Of a stretch of 64,000 bases of DNA, positions 20,934-27,531 are shown in pieces (positions within the stretch are counted from its first letter, which is position 1; the number at the start of each line of letters is the position of its first letter). The notes beneath the pieces were generated by a model, which worked only from the letters and a program-made list of their open reading frames with translations, was not told the origin of the DNA and made no database searches. The DNA is from Cladopsammia gracilis (taxonomy: Eukaryota; Cnidaria; Anthozoa; Scleractinia; Dendrophylliidae), in contig JAJGOT010000922.1 in NCBI GenBank assembly GCA_022457155.1, positions 85,507 to 149,506 on the forward strand, given 5' to 3'. Both the position numbers and the translations under genes were made by a program.

Positions 20934-21680
20934 ATGCAACTTATATCTCCCGAAAACATTTCTAAAGAAAATCTAATTTTTAACGAATCTAAACAATATA
21001 AAGTCAAGAATTCTAAGATGAAATATCATCGTATTAAAATCGAAACAACTTATCCTAATGGTAAGCAAGGTCCTCTTATAATTGAAACACCTTTACTTTT
21101 TAGTTTTGGTGTATCTGAAAGAAAGAATCAAGAATCACAAGAATTAGTTGGATATACAATTCCTGTTTGTTTATGGGAAAAAGATAAAGAACCAACAAAA
21201 GAAGAAAAAAAGTTTTTTAAAACATTAGAAAAAATACAACAACTTTGTTATAATCATCTTGAAGAGACAATTGGTGTTGAAGAATCTCAAAATTTATCGC
21301 AAATATTATATTATAAAAAGAAAGAAATTACTGATAAAAAAGGAAGACCTAAAACAGTAAATGATGATAGTGTTTCACCAGTTTTATATGCAAAACTTAT
21401 ATATTCAGAAAAATCTAATAAAATTCTATCTTTGTTTAAAACAAAAGGAAATAAAAATGTTGATCCATTTGAATATCTTAATCAATATTGTAAAGTAAAA
21501 TTAGCTTTAATAATTGAGAGTATTTATATTTCCAAATTAGTAAAATCTATTCAAATTAAAGTTCATGAAGTTTATGTTAGACCATTAAAACCAAGAGAAT
21601 CATTATTAATGATTAAAGAAGAAAGTGATGACGAAGTCGATGAAGAAAATGAAGAAGGTGATTCACAGGATTTGTTTTAA
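20934..21680 (+). CDS. Probable single-stranded DNA-binding protein
   Basis: 248 residues. The N-terminal half has alternating hydrophobic beta-type segments (YHRIKIETTY, GPLIIETPLLFSFGVSE, GYTIPVCLWEKD). The last 20 residues are almost entirely acidic and end in DLF. An acidic tail closed by Phe is the known hallmark of phage T7 gp2.5-type and bacterial SSBs, and gp2.5-like SSBs are reported in large DNA viruses. The region also resembles a viral domain of unknown function, possibly the one catalogued as DUF5871. It would coat displaced strands during protein-primed replication by the co-directional PolB. Confidence 0.5.
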   Translation: MQLISPENISKENLIFNESKQYKVKNSKMKYHRIKIETTYPNGKQGPLIIETPLLFSFGVSERKNQESQELVGYTIPVCLWEKDKEPTKEEKKFFKTLEKIQQLCYNHLEETIGVEESQNLSQILYYKKKEITDKKGRPKTVNDDSVSPVLYAKLIYSEKSNKILSLFKTKGNKNVDPFEYLNQYCKVKLALIIESIYISKLVKSIQIKVHEVYVRPLKPRESLLMIKEESDDEVDEENEEGDSQDLF

Positions 21681-21699
21681 ACTGAAATAAAGTATTTTG

Positions 21700-21720
21700 C
21701 CCTTTTAAGGGCTTTTTTTT
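21700..21720 (+). terminator. Hairpin plus T-run after the SSB-like gene
   Basis: GCCCTT-TT-AAGGGC followed by T7, about 20 bases after the stop codon. Confidence 0.55.
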
Positions 21721-21736
21721 ATGTCGCTTGAAACAA

Positions 21737-21763
21737 TTTTTAATACTACAATAGTATTAAAAA
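21737..21763. terminator. Palindrome between convergent genes
   Basis: TTTTTAATACT and its exact complement around a 5-nt loop. It sits between the forward SSB-like gene and the reverse integrase gene and overlaps the last codons of the latter. The same TTTTAATACT stem occurs at the only other convergent junction (27502), with a different loop. Confidence 0.55.
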
Positions 21764-22767
21764 TCTTTTAAATCACTCAAAGGAATCCACGAATTAAACT
21801 TGTCAGGATATCCACTCCATTTAACTAAAGCTAACTTTTTCTTGGTGTCTCGTTTCAATACTTTCTCAATTCTATATATTTCTTGTTTTGCTTTTTGTAA
21901 TTCTTTTTCATAAAAAGATCCTTTTACTTCTTCATCCATTAAATCAACAATTTTATAGGTAATAGGTTTTGTATTTAATATTTCATTAACCATAAATATT
22001 TCCTCTGTCCAGTTTGGAGTATATCCTTTATCAAATACAGGTCTCTTATATTTTGATATACGAACGAAATCTCCAACCTTAAATTTTATTTTTCCAGGTT
22101 TCAAATAAATTAAATCTGAATATAAATTAGCATAAACTTTTTCTTCGTTTTCTTTTTTACTAGCTTGAATTGGAGTCATTTTAATACTAGAATGTCTTGT
22201 TTTATTATAATCATTAACTAATTTATCAAGGATGTTCCAATAAACAGTATTGTTATTTACACTGAACATCTTAAACATTCTGGTTTTCATTGTTTTATTC
22301 CATCTCTCAACAATGCTTGATTTCTCTTCATTCTCTGTATGATATAATTTGATTTTATTCTTTTCAAAGAGGTCCTTAAAATGTTTACTGATAAATTCAG
22401 AACCTTTATCTGTCCAAAGCATTTTTGGTTTACGTTTACTTTTTTTAAATATATCATCAAATGCTTTACTAACACTTTCAGTCTTTTTGTTTTTCAATGG
22501 TTCAATCCATCCATATTTACTAAAAATATCTATTACCATCAGTAAATAATTTATTCCTTTATTCCATTTACTAAACTTTTGCATTTCAACCAAATCTGCA
22601 GCCCAGATTTCATCAATCCCATTTGATATTACAGTTCTCTTTGAAAAATTTCTAGTGATTGGTTTATGTAATTCATCGGCTAATTGTTGAGTCCAATCAC
22701 TATTACTCAACGCCGCTTTACGTTTTTTGATTTTGTCTTCTTTGGTAAACCCAAACCAAGTTTCTGT
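21757..22767 (-). CDS. Polinton integrase (rve) with chromodomain, no own ATG
   Basis: This is the DDE recombinase that inserts element ends and makes 6-bp duplications. The frame is open from 22767, but the conserved protein starts near LSNSDWTQQLADELHKP and no ATG precedes it. Numbered from the TTG at 22710: catalytic D39 (AADLVEM), D101 (WTDKGSEF) and E135 (IVERWNKT), DIFSKYGW at 61-68, and a C-terminal chromodomain (EKVLKRD ... LVKWSGYPDKFNSWIP, about 279-309). The HHCC zinc finger is absent. It overlaps the end of the PLA2 frame, with a slippery heptamer in the overlap, so it may be made as a -1 frameshift product. Loss of an ATG by mutation is the alternative. Confidence 0.93.
   Translation of the reverse strand, partial: TETWFGFTKEDKIKKRKAALSNSDWTQQLADELHKPITRNFSKRTVISNGIDEIWAADLVEMQKFSKWNKGINYLLMVIDIFSKYGWIEPLKNKKTESVSKAFDDIFKKSKRKPKMLWTDKGSEFISKHFKDLFEKNKIKLYHTENEEKSSIVERWNKTMKTRMFKMFSVNNNTVYWNILDKLVNDYNKTRHSSIKMTPIQASKKENEEKVYANLYSDLIYLKPGKIKFKVGDFVRISKYKRPVFDKGYTPNWTEEIFMVNEILNTKPITYKIVDLMDEEVKGSFYEKELQKAKQEIYRIEKVLKRDTKKKLALVKWSGYPDKFNSWIPLSDLKDF
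22677..22728 (-). other. -1 frameshift signal candidate, PLA2 to integrase
   Basis: On the reverse strand the heptamer A_AAA_AAC (complement of 22722-22728) is in phase with the PLA2 frame (codons TCA AAA AAC), and the -1 frame is the integrase. After a 6-nt spacer a stem begins: CGGC plus GTTGAGT pair with ACTCAAC and GCCG, with a 12-nt loop and a 5-nt bulge. The zero-frame stop TGA is five codons past the heptamer. A_AAA_AAC is a well-known retroviral heptamer. Confidence 0.7.
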
Positions 22768-23393
22768 TTAGTATTTATAATAAATCTCGCTGTTTGACCC
22801 CACTTTGGTATTTCACCGTATGGAATCAGATCTAAAGATTTAACCATTTGCCTATCACATTCATTCTTATTTTTTCCCATATCATAACATATATCATGAT
22901 AAGCAGCAATTTCATCTACTTTATTATATGGTTTAACCATCCATTCTAATACTTCACCTGTTTCAGGATCATATCTTAATTGTTCATTCAAAGGGTTATA
23001 CGGTCCCATGTACTTATATTCTCCAGGAGTCCAACCACCTTTTGGTTTTGGCAATTTTCCAATGAGTTTATGAATATCTACACTACCTCCTTGGTCTAGA
23101 TCTTTTCTATTTGTTTTATATTTTAATTTTGGTCTTATTTTTGTTGATATTTCATCCAATGCTTTACTACCAACATCTTGAATCATTGGAGTTAATTTAT
23201 TTAATCCATAATTAATTGCTTTTTTCTGTAAGTTTTTATTTCTCATAGCTTCAGATATACCATATCGTCCCATTTCTACTGTTTTTTTACCTAACCAAGG
23301 TAAAGCATGAGTTAAACCTGTTAATGCTAATTCACCCAAGCCTTCTCCTTCTTGTGCTTGTGAAGAAGAAGGCTGAATTAGTTTCCCTGTTTC
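22707..23393 (-). CDS. Phospholipase A2-like virion protein
   Basis: The open frame has no ATG ahead of the conserved region; the first in-frame ATG is at 23273. Numbered from the TTG at 23339: a calcium-loop-like YMGPYNPL at 110-117 and the catalytic H148-D149 pair in DEIAAYHDICYD, the arrangement of parvoviral VP1 and secreted PLA2 domains. The N-terminal half is amphipathic (LTGLTHALPWLGKK, AINYGLNKLTPMI) and the tail is basic. Such proteins are thought to break endosomal membranes during virion entry. Its frame is the -1 frame of the zinc-ribbon gene upstream, joined at a GGGAAAC site. Confidence 0.88.
   Translation of the reverse strand, partial: ETGKLIQPSSSQAQEGEGLGELALTGLTHALPWLGKKTVEMGRYGISEAMRNKNLQKKAINYGLNKLTPMIQDVGSKALDEISTKIRPKLKYKTNRKDLDQGGSVDIHKLIGKLPKPKGGWTPGEYKYMGPYNPLNEQLRYDPETGEVLEWMVKPYNKVDEIAAYHDICYDMGKNKNECDRQMVKSLDLIPYGEIPKWGQTARFIINTKQKLGLGLPKKTKSKNVKRR
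23340..23387 (-). other. -1 frameshift signal candidate, zinc ribbon to PLA2
   Basis: On the reverse strand G_GGA_AAC (complement of 23381-23387) is in phase with the zinc-ribbon frame, followed immediately by its UAA stop. The 7-nt spacer TAATTCA leads into a stem: GCCTTCT pairs perfectly with AGAAGGC, extended by TCTT/AAGA across a 3-nt bulge, with a 9-nt loop CACAAGCAC. GGGAAAC is the heptamer of Mason-Pfizer-type gag-pro frameshifting. Heptamer, phase, spacer, stem and an adjacent stop all agree. Confidence 0.78.
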
Positions 23394-23530
23394 TTAACAA
23401 ATCGTGTTTTTTTAATTCCACAAGAAGCACAAGTACACCAATACATTTTTCTTCCATTTTTAGCAGTTTGATAACCTTCTGGTTTCACACATTCTGTTTG
23501 TTTTTTTTCTTTCACACAATAAGATTTCAT
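23378..23530 (-). CDS. Small zinc-ribbon protein, 50 residues
   Basis: The ATG follows AATATATAATAAA, the usual start context. Cysteines are at 5, 14, 32, 34 and 37, with a clear knuckle WCTCASCG and a basic tail KKTRFVKK. The first knuckle reads YCVKEKK: where a CxxC would be expected a Glu occupies the second position, so Cys14 may substitute. Such zinc-ribbon domains precede PLA2 in Polinton proteins, which suggests it is the true N-terminus of the PLA2 protein reached by frameshifting. It could also be an independent small product. Confidence 0.7.
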   Translation of the reverse strand: MKSYCVKEKKQTECVKPEGYQTAKNGRKMYWCTCASCGIKKTRFVKKQGN

Positions 23531-23599
23531 TTTATTATATATTTAGATAAAAAAAATTTAACTTTTACACTTTTTATATAATTCATTAAATAAAAAAGA
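23531..23599. promoter_or_regulatory. Divergent promoter region
   Basis: 69 bp separate the reverse zinc-ribbon start from the forward virion-protein start. TATATAATAAA reads toward the first and TTTTATATAATTCATTAAATAAA toward the second. Confidence 0.5.
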
Positions 23600-24448
23600 A
23601 TGACGAATTATTTTCCATACAAATTAAAATTATCTGAATCTCAATTAAAAAAATTAGCAAAAGCTTATAAGGATAGATCAGAGATTACTTTAAGAATTAC
23701 TAAAAATAATTTAGTTGGATCAGATGAATTAATGTTGACAAAAACACAAATTAATAAACTTAATAAAGCTAAAACTAATGGAGTTGGTTCTGATATTAAA
23801 ATAACAAAAACACAAATTAGAAAAGTAGTAAAAGAAGGTGGAAGTTTGTTTGGATCTCTTATTTCAATAGGTTCAAAAGTTCTTCCAATGGCTGCAAAAG
23901 TTGCTAGTAAAGCAGCTCCAGCACTTGCTCAGGGTGCTTTAACAGCTTTAGGATCACTTGGAATTGATAAAATTTTTGGTAAAGGAATTAATATTCCATC
24001 TGAATATTTATCTAAATTGATGAGTCTTAAAAAAGAATTAACAAAAAAACAAATTGATGATTTAAATAAAGCTAAACAAAAAGGTGGAGCATTATATTTT
24101 AAACCAACACAAAGACAAATTGAAGGAGGATTTTTAGGTACTCTAGCTGCAATTGGTATTCCTATGGCTATAGAATTAGCATCAAAAATATTTGGAAAAG
24201 GATTACAAGTTCCAAGAACAGGAAAAGGAAAAGGAAAAGGAAAAGGAAAAGGATTACAAGTACCAATAGCAGGAAAAGGAAAAGGATTACAAGTAAGTGC
24301 TAGACCAGGAATGATACCTTATCAACCACCACCATTTTTTGGAACATGGGAACAACAAGGGAAAGGTAAAAAAAAAAAAGGACAAGGATTATTACTAGGA
24401 CCGAACAGTCCATTCAACCAAATTCCAGTATTAGGAGCAATACTTTAA
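23600..24448 (+). CDS. Probable minor virion/core protein with Gly-Lys repeats
   Basis: 282 residues. Two LT-K-TQI-KL-KA motifs lie in the N-terminal third. A hydrophobic, Gly/Ala-rich stretch follows (about 80-125, GGSLFGSLISIGSKVLPMAAK and on), then KG-K-KG repeats (about 206-235) and a conserved-looking end SPFNQIPVLGAIL. Organisation resembles adenovirus pVI/pX-like membrane-active or core proteins reported from Polintons and adintoviruses, but no fold is proven. The protease frame starts inside its C-terminal region, in the -1 phase, from an A12 run. Confidence 0.7.
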   Translation: MTNYFPYKLKLSESQLKKLAKAYKDRSEITLRITKNNLVGSDELMLTKTQINKLNKAKTNGVGSDIKITKTQIRKVVKEGGSLFGSLISIGSKVLPMAAKVASKAAPALAQGALTALGSLGIDKIFGKGINIPSEYLSKLMSLKKELTKKQIDDLNKAKQKGGALYFKPTQRQIEGGFLGTLAAIGIPMAIELASKIFGKGLQVPRTGKGKGKGKGKGLQVPIAGKGKGLQVSARPGMIPYQPPPFFGTWEQQGKGKKKKGQGLLLGPNSPFNQIPVLGAIL

Positions 24449-24897
24449 AACCTATTTTCAAAGATATTCCTCTCAGTAATTTTGATCTTTTAGATTATAT
24501 AGATTATCTTAAGATACCAAATTTTAAAGGAATTTTTTCTAGAGATTCAATTGATCATTTTCATGAAAAAGGATGTTGTATAATTAATCTTGATGATAAA
24601 GTAGGACAAGGAACTCATTGGGTTGCAGAATTCATAAAACCACCATATATTTACTATTTCGATTCTTTTTCACTTCCACCACCATTAGAAATTATAGAAC
24701 ATGCAAAAAGATTAAACCTAGGTTTTATTTATAATAAAGGTTATCCAATTCAAGATATCTATTCTGTTAGATGTGGTTATTACTGTTTATATTTTCTTGA
24801 TAATATTTATAAGAAATCTTTTTATAATCTTTTAAAAGTTTTTAAAATTGATGATCAACAATATAATGAAAAGTTTATAAAAAAATATTTTATATAA
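24370..24897 (+). CDS. Adenain-like cysteine protease (capsid maturation), no ATG
   Basis: The homologous part starts near 24439. Counting from there: His60 in GTHW, Asp75 in YYFDSF, Gln105 and Cys112 in VRCGYYCLYF. This reproduces the His-acid-Gln-Cys order of adenovirus protease, with the usual seven-residue step from Gln to Cys. About 150 residues is a normal size. There is no methionine in the frame, and it is -1 to the preceding virion-protein gene. It is expected to cleave virion precursors. Its lack of a start suggests frameshift expression or a lost ATG. Confidence 0.85.
   Translation, partial: KKKRTRIITRTEQSIQPNSSIRSNTLKPIFKDIPLSNFDLLDYIDYLKIPNFKGIFSRDSIDHFHEKGCCIINLDDKVGQGTHWVAEFIKPPYIYYFDSFSLPPPLEIIEHAKRLNLGFIYNKGYPIQDIYSVRCGYYCLYFLDNIYKKSFYNLLKVFKIDDQQYNEKFIKKYFI
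24373..24379 (+). other. Candidate -1 slippage site, A12 run
   Basis: Twelve A (24368-24379) form four in-frame AAA codons. The -1 frame has a stop exactly at the start of the run (24367-24369) and is open afterwards to the end of the protease. A_AAA_AAA is a permissive heptamer, and such runs also cause polymerase slippage and sequencing error. Only a weak GGAC/GTCC stem is visible downstream. Confidence 0.4.
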
Positions 24898-24910
24898 GAT
24901 ATTAAATAAA

Positions 24911-25672
24911 ATGATTCAGAATAGAGTATTAGTTTTTAAAAGTCTTGATGCTAAAAAACAAAATCCATCAAATAAACCAGGTAATTTTACTCTAAAATTT
25001 ACTCCTGAATTGAAATTGGATCCAAACACTACTCATTATTTAGCATTAGACCATCTTTCTATGACTGCTAGTTGGCATAATATTAGACCTGAATATCAAA
25101 ACAATGAATTGAAAATATCAAAAGATAAAGGTAAAACTTATATAACAATTGTATTTCCATCAGGTATTTATGATTATCAAGATATAAATACTCTTATTCA
25201 AAAAAGAATTGGTAAACTTGGAAATACAGAAAATTATGGTATTAATATACTTTTTGATCTTACAACATATAAAGTATTTATTGCTCTTAATGAAAATTAT
25301 TACATTGATTTTTCTAATAGTGGTAATTTTGGTAAATTATTAGGATTTGAAAAGAAAGTTTTAAAGAAAAGTGCATATGGAAAGAATTTTCCTAATATTA
25401 GTAATGATATTGATAATTTATATATTAGAACTAGTTTATTATCTGATAGTATTATCTCAGGAAAACGATCAAATGTATTATATACATTTTCAACTAATAC
25501 AAAAACAAGATCATTACCATTTGAAATTCAACCTATAAATTACTTATGGAATAGAATGAATAGAAATGAAATTTTTGAAGTGAAATTTTATATTACAGAT
25601 GACCAAGATAGAGAAGTTGATTTGAATGATATTGATATAAGTTTAACTGTTGTTATTGGTGAAAGAAAATAA
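24911..25672 (+). CDS. Minor capsid protein (penton-like, single jelly roll)
   Basis: 253 residues, beginning after TATATAAGATATTAAATAAA. The N-terminus carries the pattern GNFTLKFTPELKLDPNTTHYLALDHLSMTASWHNI, typical of Polinton/adintovirus penton-like proteins. The middle has alternating beta segments and a GKLLGFEKKVL loop, and the C-terminus ends on strand-like LTVVIGE. It sits between protease and major capsid genes, the usual neighbours. Pentamers would occupy capsid vertices. The call rests on family resemblance and context. Confidence 0.8.
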   Translation: MIQNRVLVFKSLDAKKQNPSNKPGNFTLKFTPELKLDPNTTHYLALDHLSMTASWHNIRPEYQNNELKISKDKGKTYITIVFPSGIYDYQDINTLIQKRIGKLGNTENYGINILFDLTTYKVFIALNENYYIDFSNSGNFGKLLGFEKKVLKKSAYGKNFPNISNDIDNLYIRTSLLSDSIISGKRSNVLYTFSTNTKTRSLPFEIQPINYLWNRMNRNEIFEVKFYITDDQDREVDLNDIDISLTVVIGERK

Positions 25673-25691
25673 TAAATTGTATAAATAAAAA

Positions 25692-26129
25692 ATGGAAAGA
25701 CGAATAAGAAATTATGATACTGGTGAAGATTATTATACAGATACAGAGACAAAAGGTGGTGGTGTTTTTGATGTATTGAGTAATATTGGAGCTAAACTTA
25801 CTGGAAAAACTGCATCTAAACTTGCTTCAAAAGCAGCAGAAAAATTAGTAGAAAAAGGTTCTGAAAAGATTGGTGAGAAAACTGGACAATTAATTGGTGA
25901 AACGATTTATGATAAATTTAAACCTAAACCTAAATCATCAAAAAAGAAAGAGAAGAAACTTGAAATTGAAACTATACCAGAAGATCTTATTCCTGAAATT
26001 CAAGATTATGTAATACCACAAAAAGAAAATCCACCGAAAGAAAATAAAGGTGAAAAAATTGTTAAACTTTTACAAAAAAATAATGATAAATATTCTTATG
26101 TCAAAGATGTTTATAAAGATCTTCTTTAA
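25692..26129 (+). CDS. Small amphipathic virion protein
   Basis: 145 residues. A GGGVFDVLSNIGAKLTGK motif followed by a regular Ala/Lys/Glu helix (KTASKLASKAAEKLVEKGSE) resembles the membrane-active N-termini of small Polinton and adenovirus pVI-like proteins. A basic linker (KPKPKSSKKKEKK) and a proline-rich acidic tail follow. It lies between the penton-like and major capsid genes, so a structural or core role is likely; function is inferred. Confidence 0.65.
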   Translation: MERRIRNYDTGEDYYTDTETKGGGVFDVLSNIGAKLTGKTASKLASKAAEKLVEKGSEKIGEKTGQLIGETIYDKFKPKPKSSKKKEKKLEIETIPEDLIPEIQDYVIPQKENPPKENKGEKIVKLLQKNNDKYSYVKDVYKDLL

Positions 26130-26158
26130 AAAAAAAATTTATATAATCTTAAAATAAA
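26130..26158 (+). promoter_or_regulatory. Late-type start motif of the major capsid gene
   Basis: TTTATATAATCTTAAAATAAA abuts the ATG. Almost the same text, TTATATAATCTTATAATAAA, precedes the reverse gene starting at 28751, so two genes share an extended promoter. Confidence 0.5.
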
Positions 26159-27481
26159 ATGAATGGAAATTTTAGAAGCCCGAATTTAGTAAAGAGATAT
26201 GAATATACATATTATGATTTGGAAACACCATTGAATGCTAATGTTCCAAATAATGCTGAACAAGTAAAGGATAATTATAGATTCACAGTTGATAATTCAT
26301 CAGAAGCTAATCCAATTGATTGGTATAATGCTTATTTAGAAGTTAAGTTTAAACTTGTAACCCTTGCTAATAGTGGAACTGGAATAGAAGCAGGAACTGA
26401 TAATGTTAACAAATTTTGTACAACAACTAATGGTCATACTTTCATTAATGAACTCCAAGTTGAATGTAATGGAATAACTGTATATAATAATACAAGAGCT
26501 AATGAAACATCAAATGTTTTATCTCTTTTGAAATATACTAAAAGTTATGCGGATACAGTTGGGAAAGATCAATTTTTCTATTTAGATACAAGTACAGGAA
26601 CTGCAGAACCACGGAAACAATTAGCTGATAAAGAATTAAGAGCTACATATAATGAAGGGTTTGGTGAACGAAAAAAATTAACAGATGGTGGAAATGAGAC
26701 TGTTTTTTCAATTCCTCTGAATTTATATAGTTATTTTGCAGCTTTCAAAAATAATCTTCATCCTAATATCAAAATGAATATTTTATTAAAACTAGAAAGT
26801 GATAATAATATTATTTTAAGAAATACTGGTGCTCCAGCTTCAAAAGTCATTATTACTAATTTACGATTATGGTGTCCAAAAATTATTTTTAATGGAGATG
26901 GATCGGAGTTGTATCTTAATGATTATTTAAAACCAAAAAAGTGGACTTACTTGAGAGAACATAGTGAAATATTACAAACATCATCAATAAATAGTTACTT
27001 TCGTATAACTACAGGAATTAGAAGACCAAGGCATGTTTTCATATGGGTGGTACCTACAGCAAGTTATGGAAATCAGGAACAAAATATTTTCACTTTTAAA
27101 ACATTCAGTATTGGTACAGGTGGTCGTCATTTTACTAGAGCTCAATTAGAAGTAAACAACAGTATATATTATCCTCAATTGGAAATGACATCAAAAGAGG
27201 AATCGAGACTTTATAGAACATTAATGTCATATTCTTCAGCTTATAATGATTTACTAAGTGGACCAATAATTGATAGAACAAATTTCAAAAATCTTTTTGG
27301 GATTTTGTATTTTGATCTTAGAAATCAAGAAGAAGATGTTAAAAATGGTGTTGTTTCACTAACTTTTAGATATGAGTTAAATAATGCTCCAGGAAGTAAT
27401 TATACAATTAATGCTTTGGTTTTACATGAAAAAGAAATTGAATTATACACTTCATCTGGAAAAATGCTTATAAAAGCATAA
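26159..27481 (+). CDS. Major capsid protein (double jelly roll, hexon-like)
   Basis: 440 residues. The opening (FRSPNLVKRYEYTYYDLETP, then NPIDWYNAYLEVKFKL) and the internal NTRANETSNVLSLLKYTKSYA and GFGERKKLTDGG segments match the pattern of Polinton double-jelly-roll capsid proteins. A second-domain region has LNDYLKPKKWTYLREHSE, and the C-terminus ends in strand-like residues. Size is in the family range. It would form pseudo-hexagonal capsomers with the penton-like protein. A shared palindrome lies just after its stop. Confidence 0.9.
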   Translation: MNGNFRSPNLVKRYEYTYYDLETPLNANVPNNAEQVKDNYRFTVDNSSEANPIDWYNAYLEVKFKLVTLANSGTGIEAGTDNVNKFCTTTNGHTFINELQVECNGITVYNNTRANETSNVLSLLKYTKSYADTVGKDQFFYLDTSTGTAEPRKQLADKELRATYNEGFGERKKLTDGGNETVFSIPLNLYSYFAAFKNNLHPNIKMNILLKLESDNNIILRNTGAPASKVIITNLRLWCPKIIFNGDGSELYLNDYLKPKKWTYLREHSEILQTSSINSYFRITTGIRRPRHVFIWVVPTASYGNQEQNIFTFKTFSIGTGGRHFTRAQLEVNNSIYYPQLEMTSKEESRLYRTLMSYSSAYNDLLSGPIIDRTNFKNLFGILYFDLRNQEEDVKNGVVSLTFRYELNNAPGSNYTINALVLHEKEIELYTSSGKMLIKA

Positions 27482-27501
27482 AAAGTTATATAATCTTTTT
27501 T

Positions 27502-27531
27502 GATTTTAATACTAATTGAAGTATTAAAATC
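27502..27531. terminator. Palindrome between convergent genes
   Basis: GATTTTAATACT and its exact complement flank the loop AATTGA: a 12-bp stem. It lies between the forward capsid gene and the reverse gene at 27531, touching the latter's stop codon. It shares its stem with the palindrome at 21737, at the other convergent junction. Confidence 0.6.
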
